This document shows positions 11,089 through 21,150 of a stretch of 64,000 nucleotides of DNA, piece after piece. Location of the stretch: the NCBI GenBank assembly GCA_937128505.1, contig CAKZMM010000084.1, positions 186,001 to 250,000 of the forward strand, written 5' to 3'. Origin of the DNA: an uncultured Thermogutta sp. (GTDB taxonomy: Bacteria; Planctomycetota; Planctomycetia; Pirellulales; Thermoguttaceae). The first letter of the stretch is position 1; each line of letters begins with the position of its first letter. The notes under the pieces are model-generated. The model was given only the letters and a program-made list of their open reading frames with translations, was not told the DNA's origin and did no database searches. Made by a program: the position numbers and the translations under genes.

Positions 11089-11858
11089 TTTGCATCCTCC
11101 TGAATTATTCACAAAGTTACTAACTTATAACCAGAATGACCTTTGATTGTTTAAAATAGATGACTTGTTTAAAAAATTTTCCGTGTTATTGTATACTCAC
11201 GAATTTACCCAAATTGCCCATCATCATATTCAAATGGACTTCGATTCGGGTTTCCCTGCTTTAGGCACCATTACATCCAGTACATCCAGAAGCTGGGCAC
11301 ATGCCAGCCCCTTTTTCCAGAGCTTGTGTGAGAGCTTCTTTAATTATTGCAAGAGGCACGCTCCATGGAGCCTCGTTGCAAAGAATCCTCCCTCCCACAA
11401 TGACAAATAAGTGCAGCCGGTTCGACCGGATTCGGCGCCCGTTGCCGCTTTTCATACAACAAGATCCTTCCAGCCTCAAAGCCTGAGCGGAGAATTCTGC
11501 TCCCCGAAGAGGCTCTCACAAGGCGGATTCAACAAAAGCCGAACTAGGCAATTCCGAGCGGAGAATTTTGCTCCGCGAGGACACGCTCACAAAGTTTTGA
11601 GAACGAAGGCATGCAACGAGCGTCGAACCGCGTAAACCCGCAAAGAGCCAGGTCGAATCCCACAGCTTTGTTCCCCGAATAGGGGTAATTGCCGTTTACA
11701 AGCCAAAAACTCTGCGCCCGCCGGAAAGAATACGCAGAGCAATTAACAAAGGTAAATTAGTTAACTGAGCGGGTAACATTACCCCCCGAAGGTTCCCAGT
11801 AAAGTTACAGTAAAGTTATCGGATCAAACCTAATTTTACCCTGTTCCCATCCAGGGGA
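11089..11858. other. Gene-less spacer with duplicated hairpins
   Basis: About 770 bases between rtcB and the DUF1559 gene. It holds the 37-bp repeat pair at 11485-11592 (separate entry). No gene accepted. Confidence 0.5.
11485..11592. repeat. Pair of 37-bp direct repeats, each forming a hairpin
   Basis: Copies at 11485-11521 and 11556-11592 (71-bp period) differ at a few positions. The second contains a perfect 6-bp inverted repeat, GCGGAG-N7-CTCCGC, and the first a shorter version, GGAG-N7-CTCC. They could be interspersed small repeats or RNA hairpins; orientation and role are unknown. Confidence 0.6.
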
Positions 11859-12953
11859 TTAAGGGGCAGCGACCGCCTCGCCACCGCGGCGAGTGATCAT
11901 GGAGGCCAATACGAACGCATCTACGCTCTCAGAAAGGGCCCGAACCGAGCCGTCGGCATTCAGGAATTGACAAACCCCGGGGTGGAAAGAGTGGAATGAG
12001 CCCCCACGCAAATTGCTACAGTTGATCGCACACGGGCCACCGTTCAAACCACTGCCGTCGTACAGAACCCCTTTGATCCGGTTTTCTCCGTTCACTAAAT
12101 CCCCCCAACCACCGCCGTTAATGAAGCGGAGCTGATCGTACGGGGGCGTAGCCACAGGCGAATACCGGAAATAGATCGTGGCCCCACCCGTTCGCTCGCC
12201 GACTATGAACGTGTTTGATGTGCCGTCCGTAATATCCGAAATTCGCCCCGTATTGTTCTGAAATTGGCCGGTGAATGGATTCGTCCCCGCGAATTGAAGC
12301 ACCCCCTCCAAGCTGCCCGGGGCCCCACCGGGAAACTGAGCATACGCCAAGTTCGCAAATGGACTCTGGGGTTGAACTCCCGATGAGACGCAGTAATCGG
12401 ACGGGGCTACCGTGAAACGAAATGGAAATCCCCCTGGGGTCAAATCAGCCCGATAGATCCGTTGCGCAGGCGACCCGGGCACAGACGGACACACATAAAC
12501 GGGAACCACCGTCCGGATCACACTGAGATTTCGCTGAACAATCGCCGGGTTGTGCCCCATGCCCATCGCTTCCTCGATGGCCGGCACCCTAAAATCGTAC
12601 TGTGACGCCAGCGCGGTCTGCTCAATGAACGGCAGAACGAGCACTCCCCACACTTGCGCATTCCAACCCGCCATATTCGGAGTGTTGGGCAGGTAGACCA
12701 TCCAAGAGAAGGGGAACGCCTGATACGTATCGTGGTAATTGTGGAGGGCCAAACCGAGTTGTTTCAGGTTATTCGAGCATTGCATTCGCCGAGCCGCTTC
12801 TCGAGCAGCTTGTACAGCCGGCAATAGCAATGCAATGAGAATGCCGATAATGGCAATGACCACCAGAAGTTCCACCAACGTAAATCCACCTCGCGCCGGG
12901 CGAAACGACTTTATGATCTTGCCTCCAAAGTAACTCGACTCGTTAAGTTTCAC
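11859..12953 (-). CDS. DUF1559 domain prepilin-like protein
   Basis: A typical planctomycete DUF1559 protein of about 364 residues. It opens with a basic leader ending in a type III (prepilin) signal, GGFTLVELLVVIAIIGILIA, processed at the Gly-Phe junction in related proteins. This is followed by LLPAVQAAREAARRMQC and NNLKQLGLALHNYHD, and near the C-terminus by the H-X9-DG box (HPGVCQFLNADGSV). These proteins are numerous in planctomycetes and are thought to be pseudopilin-like surface or secretion components, with no defined reaction. I prefer GTG 12953, preceded by TGGAGG at 8 nt; GTG 12968 is also in frame. It stands alone, far from its neighbours. Confidence 0.95.
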   Translation of the reverse strand: MKLNESSYFGGKIIKSFRPARGGFTLVELLVVIAIIGILIALLLPAVQAAREAARRMQCSNNLKQLGLALHNYHDTYQAFPFSWMVYLPNTPNMAGWNAQVWGVLVLPFIEQTALASQYDFRVPAIEEAMGMGHNPAIVQRNLSVIRTVVPVYVCPSVPGSPAQRIYRADLTPGGFPFRFTVAPSDYCVSSGVQPQSPFANLAYAQFPGGAPGSLEGVLQFAGTNPFTGQFQNNTGRISDITDGTSNTFIVGERTGGATIYFRYSPVATPPYDQLRFINGGGWGDLVNGENRIKGVLYDGSGLNGGPCAINCSNLRGGSFHSFHPGVCQFLNADGSVRALSESVDAFVLASMITRRGGEAVAAP

Positions 12954-14495
12954 GAACACAACCTCCACCCAAAAGTCTCACCCGGCGCTATTTGGGTTGT
13001 TTCATCGCCCAGGAAGTTTTCAAGAAGCTTTCAACTCATAATGCTACAAACACCCGCCCGAAGGGAGCCAAGACTGCTCACTGGCGCCCTTACCCGATGG
13101 AGTCCCGATAAAACTGGGTTCCACAAAATACATCGCGAAATACAGCGGCATACGATGTATGCGCAACACATTCAATGTATGCCCAACACATTCAATCGGG
13201 GACAAACGCCGCTCCACCACCAGCACCTGTCTTCGTCACCCCCACCCAAATTTCTCTCCCCCCTTTCAACACCCGGAAGGTGTATCCTCCAAAACCATTC
13301 GACCCCGTCGGCCAACCAAACCATCAGGGCTCCCCGCAACGATGCTCGTGCCCGGGCAAGCCGCCAACTAGGCCATCCCCTATAACGTTTCGGGGGGCAA
13401 TCCCGCCAAGTAATTTGCTGTAGTTCCGCCCCACCCGTTAAACATGCTTGCAAACATTCTTGAAAGAATACGAACTCAAATTGCCGTAAACCACCGCAAA
13501 ATGGCAAACCCTCAGAACACCCGCGGCCAAACCTCCTCCAAACAGCGGAAAAAACCTTTTAGCCAATTATAATCGGCATTCGTGAGAGGCTTTTCAGCGG
13601 ACTTCCTCGAATCGAAACTACTCCCCACTTGCCGGATTACCAATTTTCTGTCGTCTTCCCCTCCGGCAATTATGACGACTTAAAACGCATCAATTTTGGA
13701 CAATTATATAAGTCAAGAGCGAAAGAAAAGGTTGTCAAAACTCGACTAGGCCCCGAGTTTCATTCCGATCCAGAGTTCTTCGGTCATTCGAAAACTGTTG
13801 ACGTAGTCGCACCTACTTGCGTGACCTCTCCCCTCCGGAGAAGCCAGCAGAAGCAGAACCAAGTTATTGCTCCAGTAAACACCGGGGAACGGACATCCGC
13901 AGACGAGTACCGTCGCGCCTTCACCTACCCCCGAGGAGAGTTGTCTGCGGTTTTCCTAAAGATCGGAATAGATCGGAACAGAAATTCCTAGACATCGAAA
14001 AAGAAAAATGCCTCGCCCTATTCCTGGCACAACCCGAGAAACTTCCACCTAAGGCGTTTGCAAGTCTTCCTTGCCAAATCTTACTCGCCAAATCTCGCGA
14101 AGAAAAAACAAAGCCCCGCCTCGCTTATTGCTCGCCTAAGCTAGACCCTAGGCGGCAAAGGGGTGCAGATTGACAGCGGAAAGCGTAGCAAGCACAGTAC
14201 TCCCACCCTCCGCGGCTGAAGGGGGCAGATCTACTCGATTCCGACTCAACCACGTGCGACTAAAGCACGCTAGCCCCATTTCTTAATGCGATTCCTTTAA
14301 GCCAGAAATCCTTAAAAATGCTAAGGTTGCACTCATTCTCATTTTCTTGCGCAAACCCCTCCATTAAGCTTGCCACTGCGACCGCTTCGCTACTGTGCTC
14401 CAACCTCGCCTTCCTTCGGACTTCAAAGAGATTTAGCCTCTATGACTTGCATCGCTTCGAGGGAGCGCACCGCTCATAGCCAAGCTGATGCCGGC
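12954..14495. other. Large gene-less region
   Basis: About 1.5 kb without a supportable gene. Forward ORFs at 13041-13385, 13629-13991 and 13817-14173 overlap each other in different frames, lack ribosome-binding sites and show no family features. The region carries a 20-bp tandem duplication at 13155-13194 and a C-rich stretch around 13205-13280. Confidence 0.5.
13155..13194. repeat. 20-bp tandem duplication
   Basis: Two abutting units (13155-13174, 13175-13194), ATGTATGCGCAACACATTCA and its copy with one substitution. Confidence 0.75.
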
Positions 14496-15263
14496 CTAAA
14501 TACCCGAATCCGCAGTAACCTCCGTCGATGCCTCATCACTTGCCCCCGAGCCATCGTGCCGGGCGTCGACTGATCGCTTCCGCGGGGTAGTATCTTCATT
14601 AGGTCTCGGGTCTCTCCGAAAACTCAAGGCCGCAAATGGAATAAGCCAACTTCGGCTAGCACTCAGAAGGCAGCCAATTCGCGGGATAAGCCGCGGAGTT
14701 TCCCGACTGTAGGCCACATATTGCTCCCCGAAAGCCCGCCTAAGAAGGGCTTCTTCCCGCGGAATCCGCCAAGTTACAAGGAGCACCATGCCCCCAACTA
14801 GTCCACAAGCTGGGACAAGATGCGCCGAGACCAGAGCCAAACCAACCACGAAAATTAGCCCCGCCCCATAAATCGGGTGTCGCACATACCGATAGGGCCC
14901 TTCCGTCACCAAGCGATGATGAGGTTTGATTTCCAAAGCAACACTTAAGTTCTCTCCCAAGGTGTGATCTGCCCACCGCAAAAAGGCCAATGCCGCTACA
15001 CAGACGGTGGCCCCCGAGGCTCGAAGCCAGGCCGGTGGGTCACCTTGCCCCCAAGCAATCCATTCCGGCCAAGCCAGATACACGAATGTTCCGGCGGTCA
15101 TTAAACCCGCTGTCAAAAAGAAGACCAGACAATCCCAGGCATCGTGCCGGAGTGCCCTGAAAAAGGACGCCGGTGACAAATACCGCTGCACCGGTAGCCG
15201 GGTAATCCAAAGCAAGAAGAGGAGCCCAATAAAGAGCGTACGAAAAGATGAGTGGGTATCCAT
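14496..15263 (-). CDS. Isoprenylcysteine carboxyl methyltransferase (ICMT)-family membrane protein
   Basis: A 255-residue polytopic membrane protein with about five hydrophobic segments and the ICMT/PEMT-type C-terminal signature: HHRLVTEGPYRYVRHPIY, then EEALLRRAFGEQYVAYSRETPRLIPR. In this superfamily the conserved His/Tyr/Glu residues bind S-adenosylmethionine at the membrane face. Bacterial members methylate diverse, mostly unidentified, substrates. The tail after about residue 210 is hydrophilic and probably disordered. It is flanked by long spacers, so context gives no substrate. Confidence 0.88.
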   Translation of the reverse strand: MDTHSSFRTLFIGLLFLLWITRLPVQRYLSPASFFRALRHDAWDCLVFFLTAGLMTAGTFVYLAWPEWIAWGQGDPPAWLRASGATVCVAALAFLRWADHTLGENLSVALEIKPHHRLVTEGPYRYVRHPIYGAGLIFVVGLALVSAHLVPACGLVGGMVLLVTWRIPREEALLRRAFGEQYVAYSRETPRLIPRIGCLLSASRSWLIPFAALSFRRDPRPNEDTTPRKRSVDARHDGSGASDEASTEVTADSGI

Positions 15264-15619
15264 TTCAAGATTTTGACGAAGAAATTCTCATTGCCGGCAA
15301 GCCGCCAATCGAATGCGGGTCATTTCCTACTGACTTTGCGAGCTACTCCCAACGTTGATACAAAAAACGCCGCCCTGAAACCGCCAATTCTTAATTACGC
15401 TAGTAACTCTTCTTTATTACACAAGCACCCCCTCTTGATTGGGCAAAAACCTCTTTGCTATTCCTGGACTACCGCTCCCCCCTCCGGCAAATACCTCTTT
15501 TCTTAAACAAGCAAAACATCTCTAGAAAAGAACGCGACGCATCCCGCGCAAAAAGCCGCCCCTACCGTTTGCTCTTCTCCCCTCGGCGATAACCGCGAAA
15601 ACCGTGCAAGAGCGTCGCG
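15264..15619. other. Gene-less spacer
   Basis: About 355 bases with no gene or clear signal. Confidence 0.45.
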
Positions 15620-16309
15620 CTATTTAAGCCCCTTTTTCCGCCTTTCTTCTGCCGTGAGATACTTTACGGTACATCCGAAAACTTTATATTCACCCATCCC
15701 TTCACGGACCTCAGGCCGCGGTACTTCCCGGCCAGCAAGCACCGATTCAAGGGCATCGGCCAAATAAAACGGCTCCTTGTGATAATTGTCGATCGGCCCT
15801 TTATAAGCTAAGCGACGATCTGGTCCGAAAACGAACACATGTGGAGTCCGCTCTGGTCCGTAGGCACGAGCGACCTTTTGTGTCTCGTCATAAAGATACG
15901 GGAAGGGAAAACCTTTCTCTTTTGCCCGTTTGACCATCTCGGGAAAACTATCGGCAGCAACTTTGTCCCCCGGATTCGGATTGATCCCTATGAACTGTAC
16001 GCCCCGATCGCGATATTTATTGGCCAAATTGATGAGGGTCTCCTCATAGTCGTTACTCACCGCACAGTGGTTACACATGAAGACGACAACCACCACCTTC
16101 CGATCCTCGTACATATCCAGCGAATGGTAGCGGTAATCGACCCCGAAAAGCTCGAAATCCGGCGCCTTCTCGCCTAAAGCTAGTTGAGTTAGCTCAATGT
16201 CCTCCGATACACCGTGCCCGGCAGGCACTACCACTTTTTGGGCCAAGGCCGGAATTGCCAGTGCTAAAGTAGTCAGAGTGACCGCAAAGATCCCGCACCG
16301 CCACATCAT
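15620..16309 (-). CDS. Secreted thioredoxin-fold (AhpC/TSA-like) protein
   Basis: A 229-residue protein with an N-terminal signal peptide (MMWRCGIFAVTLTTLALA, cleavage likely after ALAQ) and a redoxin domain. The domain has GEKAPDFELFGVDYRYHSLD, then VVVVFMCNHCAVSN with a CxxC redox pair, and the cis-Pro region ERTPHVFVFGPDRRLAYKGPIDN. It is probably an extracytoplasmic thiol-disulfide oxidoreductase or peroxiredoxin-like protein, common in planctomycetes. The start at ATG 16309 is fixed by AAGGAGA six nt upstream. No partner genes are adjacent. Confidence 0.92.
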   Translation of the reverse strand: MMWRCGIFAVTLTTLALAIPALAQKVVVPAGHGVSEDIELTQLALGEKAPDFELFGVDYRYHSLDMYEDRKVVVVVFMCNHCAVSNDYEETLINLANKYRDRGVQFIGINPNPGDKVAADSFPEMVKRAKEKGFPFPYLYDETQKVARAYGPERTPHVFVFGPDRRLAYKGPIDNYHKEPFYLADALESVLAGREVPRPEVREGMGEYKVFGCTVKYLTAEERRKKGLK

Positions 16310-16956
16310 TGCCTGTCTCCTTGTAAAAGTGGACTTCCGCTTCCGCTAAAAAGCGCCCTTCTCGCCAGGCGAATCCTCAGCAAAACACGAAGACACACAC
16401 TGGGGAAACGCCCCTCCGGCATCAAACTTCAAAACCAGTGCTACATGTTACCCATCTATTTTTACCCATCTACTTATACATTAAAAGCTGTATCTAAAAC
16501 TTATGGCATGACCGACACGCGGGCAACTCCCGCGGTATTTCCATCGATGTAACCCAATTCTCCGATCCGACCGAGTCCCAGATTAACTTGTATAACGCCT
16601 TTCGCAAGGGAATAATAAAATTGCATCAGGTTTACGGGGGCAAAAAACCAGACTGGAAAAGAAATTCTTTGCTTGTCATCCCGGCTTTGAAACCTACGTA
16701 TTGCATTTAAAACGGCCAGAAACTAAGCATTCTTGGGCTTGAGGATTTCGATTCATTTCCCTGTTTATACCCTCCTGACAGGTTTGTTTATATCCTCCTG
16801 ACAGGGCATGAGAAACGGTTACCCTGCTGAATGAACCCCGTTTTCAGAGGAAGCAAGGCCCGCGTCGCACACACCGATTAGCTTGGCGATTTCTCAAGCT
16901 GACTTGAGTTGCCGAAGACCGAGGGGCAGTTTTTTCGCGGTTCAAAGAGGCCGATT
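16310..16956. other. Gene-less region between two divergent genes
   Basis: About 650 bases separating the minus-strand redoxin gene and the plus-strand DUF3754 gene, so it must hold both promoters. It contains a duplicated TTACCCATCTA near 16447-16472 and the 21-bp repeat at 16762-16805. Confidence 0.5.
16762..16805. repeat. Two 21-bp direct repeats containing CCTGACAGG
   Basis: Copies at 16762-16782 and 16785-16805 (23-bp period) differ by one base. Each ends in the near-palindrome CCTG-A-CAGG. They lie about 150-195 bp upstream of the DUF3754 start and could be a duplicated operator or a slippage product. Confidence 0.6.
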
Positions 16957-18816
16957 ATGGCTCGTCTAGCGCCCGACTTGAGCTTTCTACAGCCCCGGGA
17001 GCGTTTCATTCCCGTTCAAGTTCCCGCTCTGACCGAAAAGATTTGCGCCGATCCGACGCTCACGCCGAGCGAAGGGGCTCACCTTCGGCTCCTCAGTCGC
17101 CTCCTCCAAGCTCGTTTCCACTTCGAGTTCCTGGGGGAATTGGAGCGGTTAAAAGAATTGTACGATCCGTTCAATCCGGACCGAGACACCTTGCCATTAT
17201 GGGAGGTATCATCGGAAAAACGCGAGAAACATTTCGAAGAGTTTCGTCAGGGTGTTGAGAGAATCCTCACGCAGAGCAACTTTTGCCGGTTGTCGCGAGA
17301 GCAATTGCTTGCCTGCCTGGAGGCCGAAAACCCTTGGGGGGTTGCGGTTAAAGTCAACTTAGGACGATTCAAAGTACTGGACGTCTTCTACCGCGGTGTT
17401 CGCGAGGAGACCGTTTCGGTCCAACCCTGGCATAAACCATTTAAAAGAGAAACGCGACAGCAACGGCGGCTTTCGCGGGTTGCGGTCCTCGTGAGAAAGA
17501 CGGACGGCGACGAGAAGTGGTGGGTACCTTGGCGGCGGGTAAATCCGGGTCCGGATTACGTACTGCTTAAGCTTTTCAAGAATGTCTTGCTTGAAGAGCT
17601 GAAGATGACCTCGCCCGATATCCGCGTCAAAATGCGGTTGATCGATCGCGCAAAAATTGCCTTAACCGTTTTGACAGGAGTGGCCACCTCCGCCGCGAAG
17701 TTTCTCATGGCTGTTGCCATCAATCCTATCCTGCTTTTCACCGTGTTGACGGGTTGTGCCGGTGCTTTCCTACGCGGAATTTACGGCTTCATCGCTTGTC
17801 GAACTCGGTACATGGAACGGCTCACCAGCCACCTTTATTACCAATGCTTGGCCAACAATTTGAGCGCATTGACCCGCCTGTTCGATATGGCAGAGGCCGA
17901 AGAGTTTAAGGAAGCCTTACTGGCTTACTACATTCTGTACAAATACCGCACATCCGATCTTACGATGGAAGAGCTCGACCAGAAGGTGGAGGCTTGGCTT
18001 GCGCAGGAATTCGGCCTGCCTCGAGTGGATTTCGAGGTGGATGGCGCCGTCCGAAAACTCCTCGAAAAAGGCCTGCTGGTGGAACTGACGGAGGATGAGC
18101 TTCATGCCCTCCGGCAGGAGCAAGGAGGCTCTTCGGCTCCGACGGATCGACCGGCTAGCCGCAGCGCTAAGATCCCGCCGCCGCATCTTTCGCAAGTCGA
18201 GACAGTGGAATCGCCAGCACGCGTTATACACGATCGGGAGCCATGCAGAATCGATGCGATCGCTCAAGAAGACTCCGCCAGATTGATACCGGCCAGCGCA
18301 ACTCCCTTATCCCGGCCTGAGGAACCAAGCAGTTTACTTTCCGAAAACTCGGAAGAAGCTGAAGATGGCTATCTTCCGGCGATAACGGGGGATCAATCTT
18401 CGGACCGCCTCCGGCAAGACAAATTCCCCGTTGGGGCGTCCACACTAACGGTGGTACCGACAACCGGCGCCGATAGCTCCCAACATCACCCCGAAGGACC
18501 TGCCACAAATGAAACCTTGATGCCGAAAGAAGACAGCCTAGCTGAATTCACCGAATCTGAATGGGTTCAAGAATCGGCGGAACTTCCGACGTCCCTTGCC
18601 GCAGAAAAAAGGCCAACCCTAGAGGGCGGAGCTATTCAAAGTGGAGCCCCCTCTCCCGCTTCGGTATGCGCAGCCCCAAGCGCGGACACCCCCCCACGGG
18701 TTATCCTCAAGGTTTACGATCTACCCTCGGCCTTAAGGCGGCTCGATGAATGGTGGGATCAATATTTTATGATGGCCAACGTGGGCCGAGCCGAAGACGA
18801 TAGGCTCGCCTTATGA
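16957..18816 (+). CDS. DUF3754 family membrane protein
   Basis: A 619-residue protein whose N-terminal two-thirds match DUF3754 (the TMEM143-like family): an opening FLQPRERFIPV, the segment FKVLDVFYRGVREETV, DYVLLKLFKNVLLEEL, and two hydrophobic helices around 225-285. The C-terminal roughly 200 residues are Ser/Pro/Glu-rich and low complexity apart from a final conserved-looking stretch. The family's function is unknown. ATG 16957 is preferred over the TTG at 16909 because AAGAGG precedes it. It is monocistronic in appearance; the convergent folC lies downstream. Confidence 0.82.
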   Translation: MARLAPDLSFLQPRERFIPVQVPALTEKICADPTLTPSEGAHLRLLSRLLQARFHFEFLGELERLKELYDPFNPDRDTLPLWEVSSEKREKHFEEFRQGVERILTQSNFCRLSREQLLACLEAENPWGVAVKVNLGRFKVLDVFYRGVREETVSVQPWHKPFKRETRQQRRLSRVAVLVRKTDGDEKWWVPWRRVNPGPDYVLLKLFKNVLLEELKMTSPDIRVKMRLIDRAKIALTVLTGVATSAAKFLMAVAINPILLFTVLTGCAGAFLRGIYGFIACRTRYMERLTSHLYYQCLANNLSALTRLFDMAEAEEFKEALLAYYILYKYRTSDLTMEELDQKVEAWLAQEFGLPRVDFEVDGAVRKLLEKGLLVELTEDELHALRQEQGGSSAPTDRPASRSAKIPPPHLSQVETVESPARVIHDREPCRIDAIAQEDSARLIPASATPLSRPEEPSSLLSENSEEAEDGYLPAITGDQSSDRLRQDKFPVGASTLTVVPTTGADSSQHHPEGPATNETLMPKEDSLAEFTESEWVQESAELPTSLAAEKRPTLEGGAIQSGAPSPASVCAAPSADTPPRVILKVYDLPSALRRLDEWWDQYFMMANVGRAEDDRLAL

Positions 18817-19006
18817 TGACGATAGAGGGGTCCCACGAGCCTTCGGGCAACCGATCCTGCGCGTATTTTCTTGCAGCATAATGGCGGACCTAGCACTTCG
18901 GTTCGTTCGACCTTCAGAGGTATTCCACCATCTCCGACGCTGCAAGGAATGAAGCTCGTACCGCAGGCGAGCAGGTTTGTTTATCCATTCGTCAGAGCCC
19001 GATTAT

Positions 19007-20659
19007 TTAACCCTCAGGGGCACTGAGAGCAATGTCCCGGAGCATTATCCGGCGAAGTTCTGCCGCAAGAAAGAATGAACCGGTTACACAGATTAAATCG
19101 GTCGGTCCACTCTCCCTCCACGTTTGCTGCCAAGCTGCTACTGGGTCCGGCAGAACAAGGATCTTGCCACCAAGGAGGCTTAAACCGGGGGGTATCCCTG
19201 CGTGAGCATCACTGGGTAGTCGCATCTTGGCGTGACGTGATGCGGCTAACTCGGCGGCAATCTCCCCAGCAATCGAAGCCAGATCACTTGCCGGCATGAC
19301 GCGGGGATTGCTGCGGTACTCGGTCAAGAAGAGTCGATCGAATGCCGGCAGAAAATGCCTCAGCATCCCACGAATATCCTTATCTTTTGAAGCAGCGAAG
19401 ATCAGGGACTTTCTGGCGGGCTTGAAACTTTCCGCCAGTGTCTGGACAAGCGCCGCGGCAGAGGCCGCATTGTGGGCAACATCCACAATCACCGTCGGAC
19501 GCCGCGAGATTACCTCGATCCGAGCGGGCCACCGCAATTGCTCGAACCCGCGCCGAATGGCCTCATCCGTAATGATCCACCCTTTATTTTTCAGGATTAA
19601 AAGTACGGTTAGAGCGACCGCAGCATTTGCCGCCTGATGCTCTCCCATTAAGGGTAAGGGAAGTTCGCAGTAAACTCTTTCGAACGCCGAAGAATCCCTG
19701 GTTGCGTAAGCAAACTCCGTCGGCATGGCCCCCGGGAAAGCTTCACAATTGCTGGGCAGACAAACTCCGTGGGCAATCTCGGGGACGACAAGATAGTCGA
19801 ATTTTGCCTGCGCGCTGGCTGTTTCCGCGGTAATTGGCGCCGGCTTGTAGGAATAGCAAAAATGCTGGCCCAATTGCAGGAGCGGACTTCCCTCCCGCTG
19901 ACTTACGGCCTCGATCACGCGGCGCGCAGCCGGGTCCAAGACTCCACTTACAGTGATTATACCCGGCTTGATGATCCCGGCCTTCTCTCGGGCGATCGAC
20001 TCCACCGTACTTCCTAACTGATCCATGTGGTCCAAACTGATACTGGTGATCACACAAATAAGGGGCCGACAAACGTTCGTGGCATCCAGCCGGCCTCCCA
20101 ACCCCACTTCAAGGAGCGCTAAATCCACATGCTGCCGGTGGAAATAGGCAAATGCCAAGGCGGTCAAAATTTCGAAGTACGTGGGTCCATGAAAATACCC
20201 CTTTGCAGAGGCGATTTGGTCGATTTTCTCGACCGCGGGCATAATTTCCTCGAGAATCGATAAAAAATCCTCTTCCGGACAAGGAACGCCGTTAATGGCA
20301 ATTCTTTCCCGCGGGTCTTCCAGATGGGGCGATGTATAGATACCCACCCGATACCCGGCTGCGGTCAACACCCCGCCAAGCATGGCCACCGTGGAGCCCT
20401 TGCCCTTCGTGCCGGCTACATGGACCACGGGCAACTCGCGATGCGGCACACCTAGAAGCTCCAAGAAATCTTCCATTCGTTCAAGCTTAAAACAGCGGTC
20501 GCGATACGGAATTTCCCTCAGCCGCTCATAATCGATTCTGGAGCGCAGAAAATCCCTCGCCCGTTCCCGGGATTCGCATGCCGAATCTTTAGCGCTTTGC
20601 TGGGATTCGCATGCCGCGGAGCACCTCTGAGGATTGTCTTGACTCGAGAAACTAAACAT
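19007..20659 (-). CDS. folC: Folylpolyglutamate synthase / dihydrofolate synthase
   Basis: FolC adds glutamate to dihydropteroate or tetrahydrofolate in the folate pathway, using ATP. The core runs from about residue 36 (DFLRSRIDYERL) with the Mur-ligase-family P-loop HVAGTKGKGST, the folate-binding loop YTSPHLEDPRERI, EVGLGGRLDATN, ISLDHMDQLG, EKAGIIK and the C-terminal domain with DVAHNAAS and SKDKDIRGML. At 550 residues it is longer than usual (about 430-450). The first 35 residues are poorly conserved and include a 15-bp duplication 33 bp apart (20569-20583 and 20602-20616). The middle also has an insertion (about 250-290). The true start may be further inside than 20659. Confidence 0.95.
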   Translation of the reverse strand: MFSFSSQDNPQRCSAACESQQSAKDSACESRERARDFLRSRIDYERLREIPYRDRCFKLERMEDFLELLGVPHRELPVVHVAGTKGKGSTVAMLGGVLTAAGYRVGIYTSPHLEDPRERIAINGVPCPEEDFLSILEEIMPAVEKIDQIASAKGYFHGPTYFEILTALAFAYFHRQHVDLALLEVGLGGRLDATNVCRPLICVITSISLDHMDQLGSTVESIAREKAGIIKPGIITVSGVLDPAARRVIEAVSQREGSPLLQLGQHFCYSYKPAPITAETASAQAKFDYLVVPEIAHGVCLPSNCEAFPGAMPTEFAYATRDSSAFERVYCELPLPLMGEHQAANAAVALTVLLILKNKGWIITDEAIRRGFEQLRWPARIEVISRRPTVIVDVAHNAASAAALVQTLAESFKPARKSLIFAASKDKDIRGMLRHFLPAFDRLFLTEYRSNPRVMPASDLASIAGEIAAELAASRHAKMRLPSDAHAGIPPGLSLLGGKILVLPDPVAAWQQTWRESGPTDLICVTGSFFLAAELRRIMLRDIALSAPEG

Positions 20660-21150
20660 GGATCAAATCACCATACCTAAGAACCGCTAACCAAAGGTCT
20701 CCCTCAGAAACAGCCAGAAAGTCAACCACGGTACTTGCCCGCCTTTGATCGCTCCGTTATACTACCACCCCTCTGAGATGTAGCAATAGCTTGTTGGCAT
20801 AGGTACTCAAATACCCTCCCAGCTTTTCTTTTAAGAGAAGCCTTTATATAAGATTTCCTCCTGCCGCTCGGTGCGTTGTCAATTTTTGCTAGGCCCCCTT
20901 GCGGATAACCTGGGGGGGAGACCTCTAGGGCAACAGAGGCTCATGCAACCGCGAAGCTCTCCTACGCGTTTACTGACCTGATACTACGGACTTAATGACT
21001 TGATCATATTTCTGAAGGATGAATACCCTGGGGTATTCCCGGAGGATGAAGCGTGCTGAGTCGCAACACCAGTCCCTTGCCCTCTTGGCACGTGAAGGGT
21101 TGCCGATCGTTGCGGCAGTATCGTGCCCTCAAATCGAAGGAGGTGCGGTC
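20660..21150. other. Divergent spacer between folC and the sulfatase
   Basis: About 490 bases expected to hold both promoters. The forward frame of the sulfatase is open from 21019 but its first 44 codons are not signal-peptide-like. No clear operator was found. Confidence 0.5.

Noticed and set aside
11640-11670. tRNA-like GGTCGAATCCCAC string
   Set aside because: It does not form a T-arm stem and no acceptor or anticodon arm could be built around it.
13041-14173. Several overlapping ORFs in the 12.9-14.5 kb region
   Set aside because: They occur in competing frames on both strands, lack ribosome-binding sites and show no motifs.
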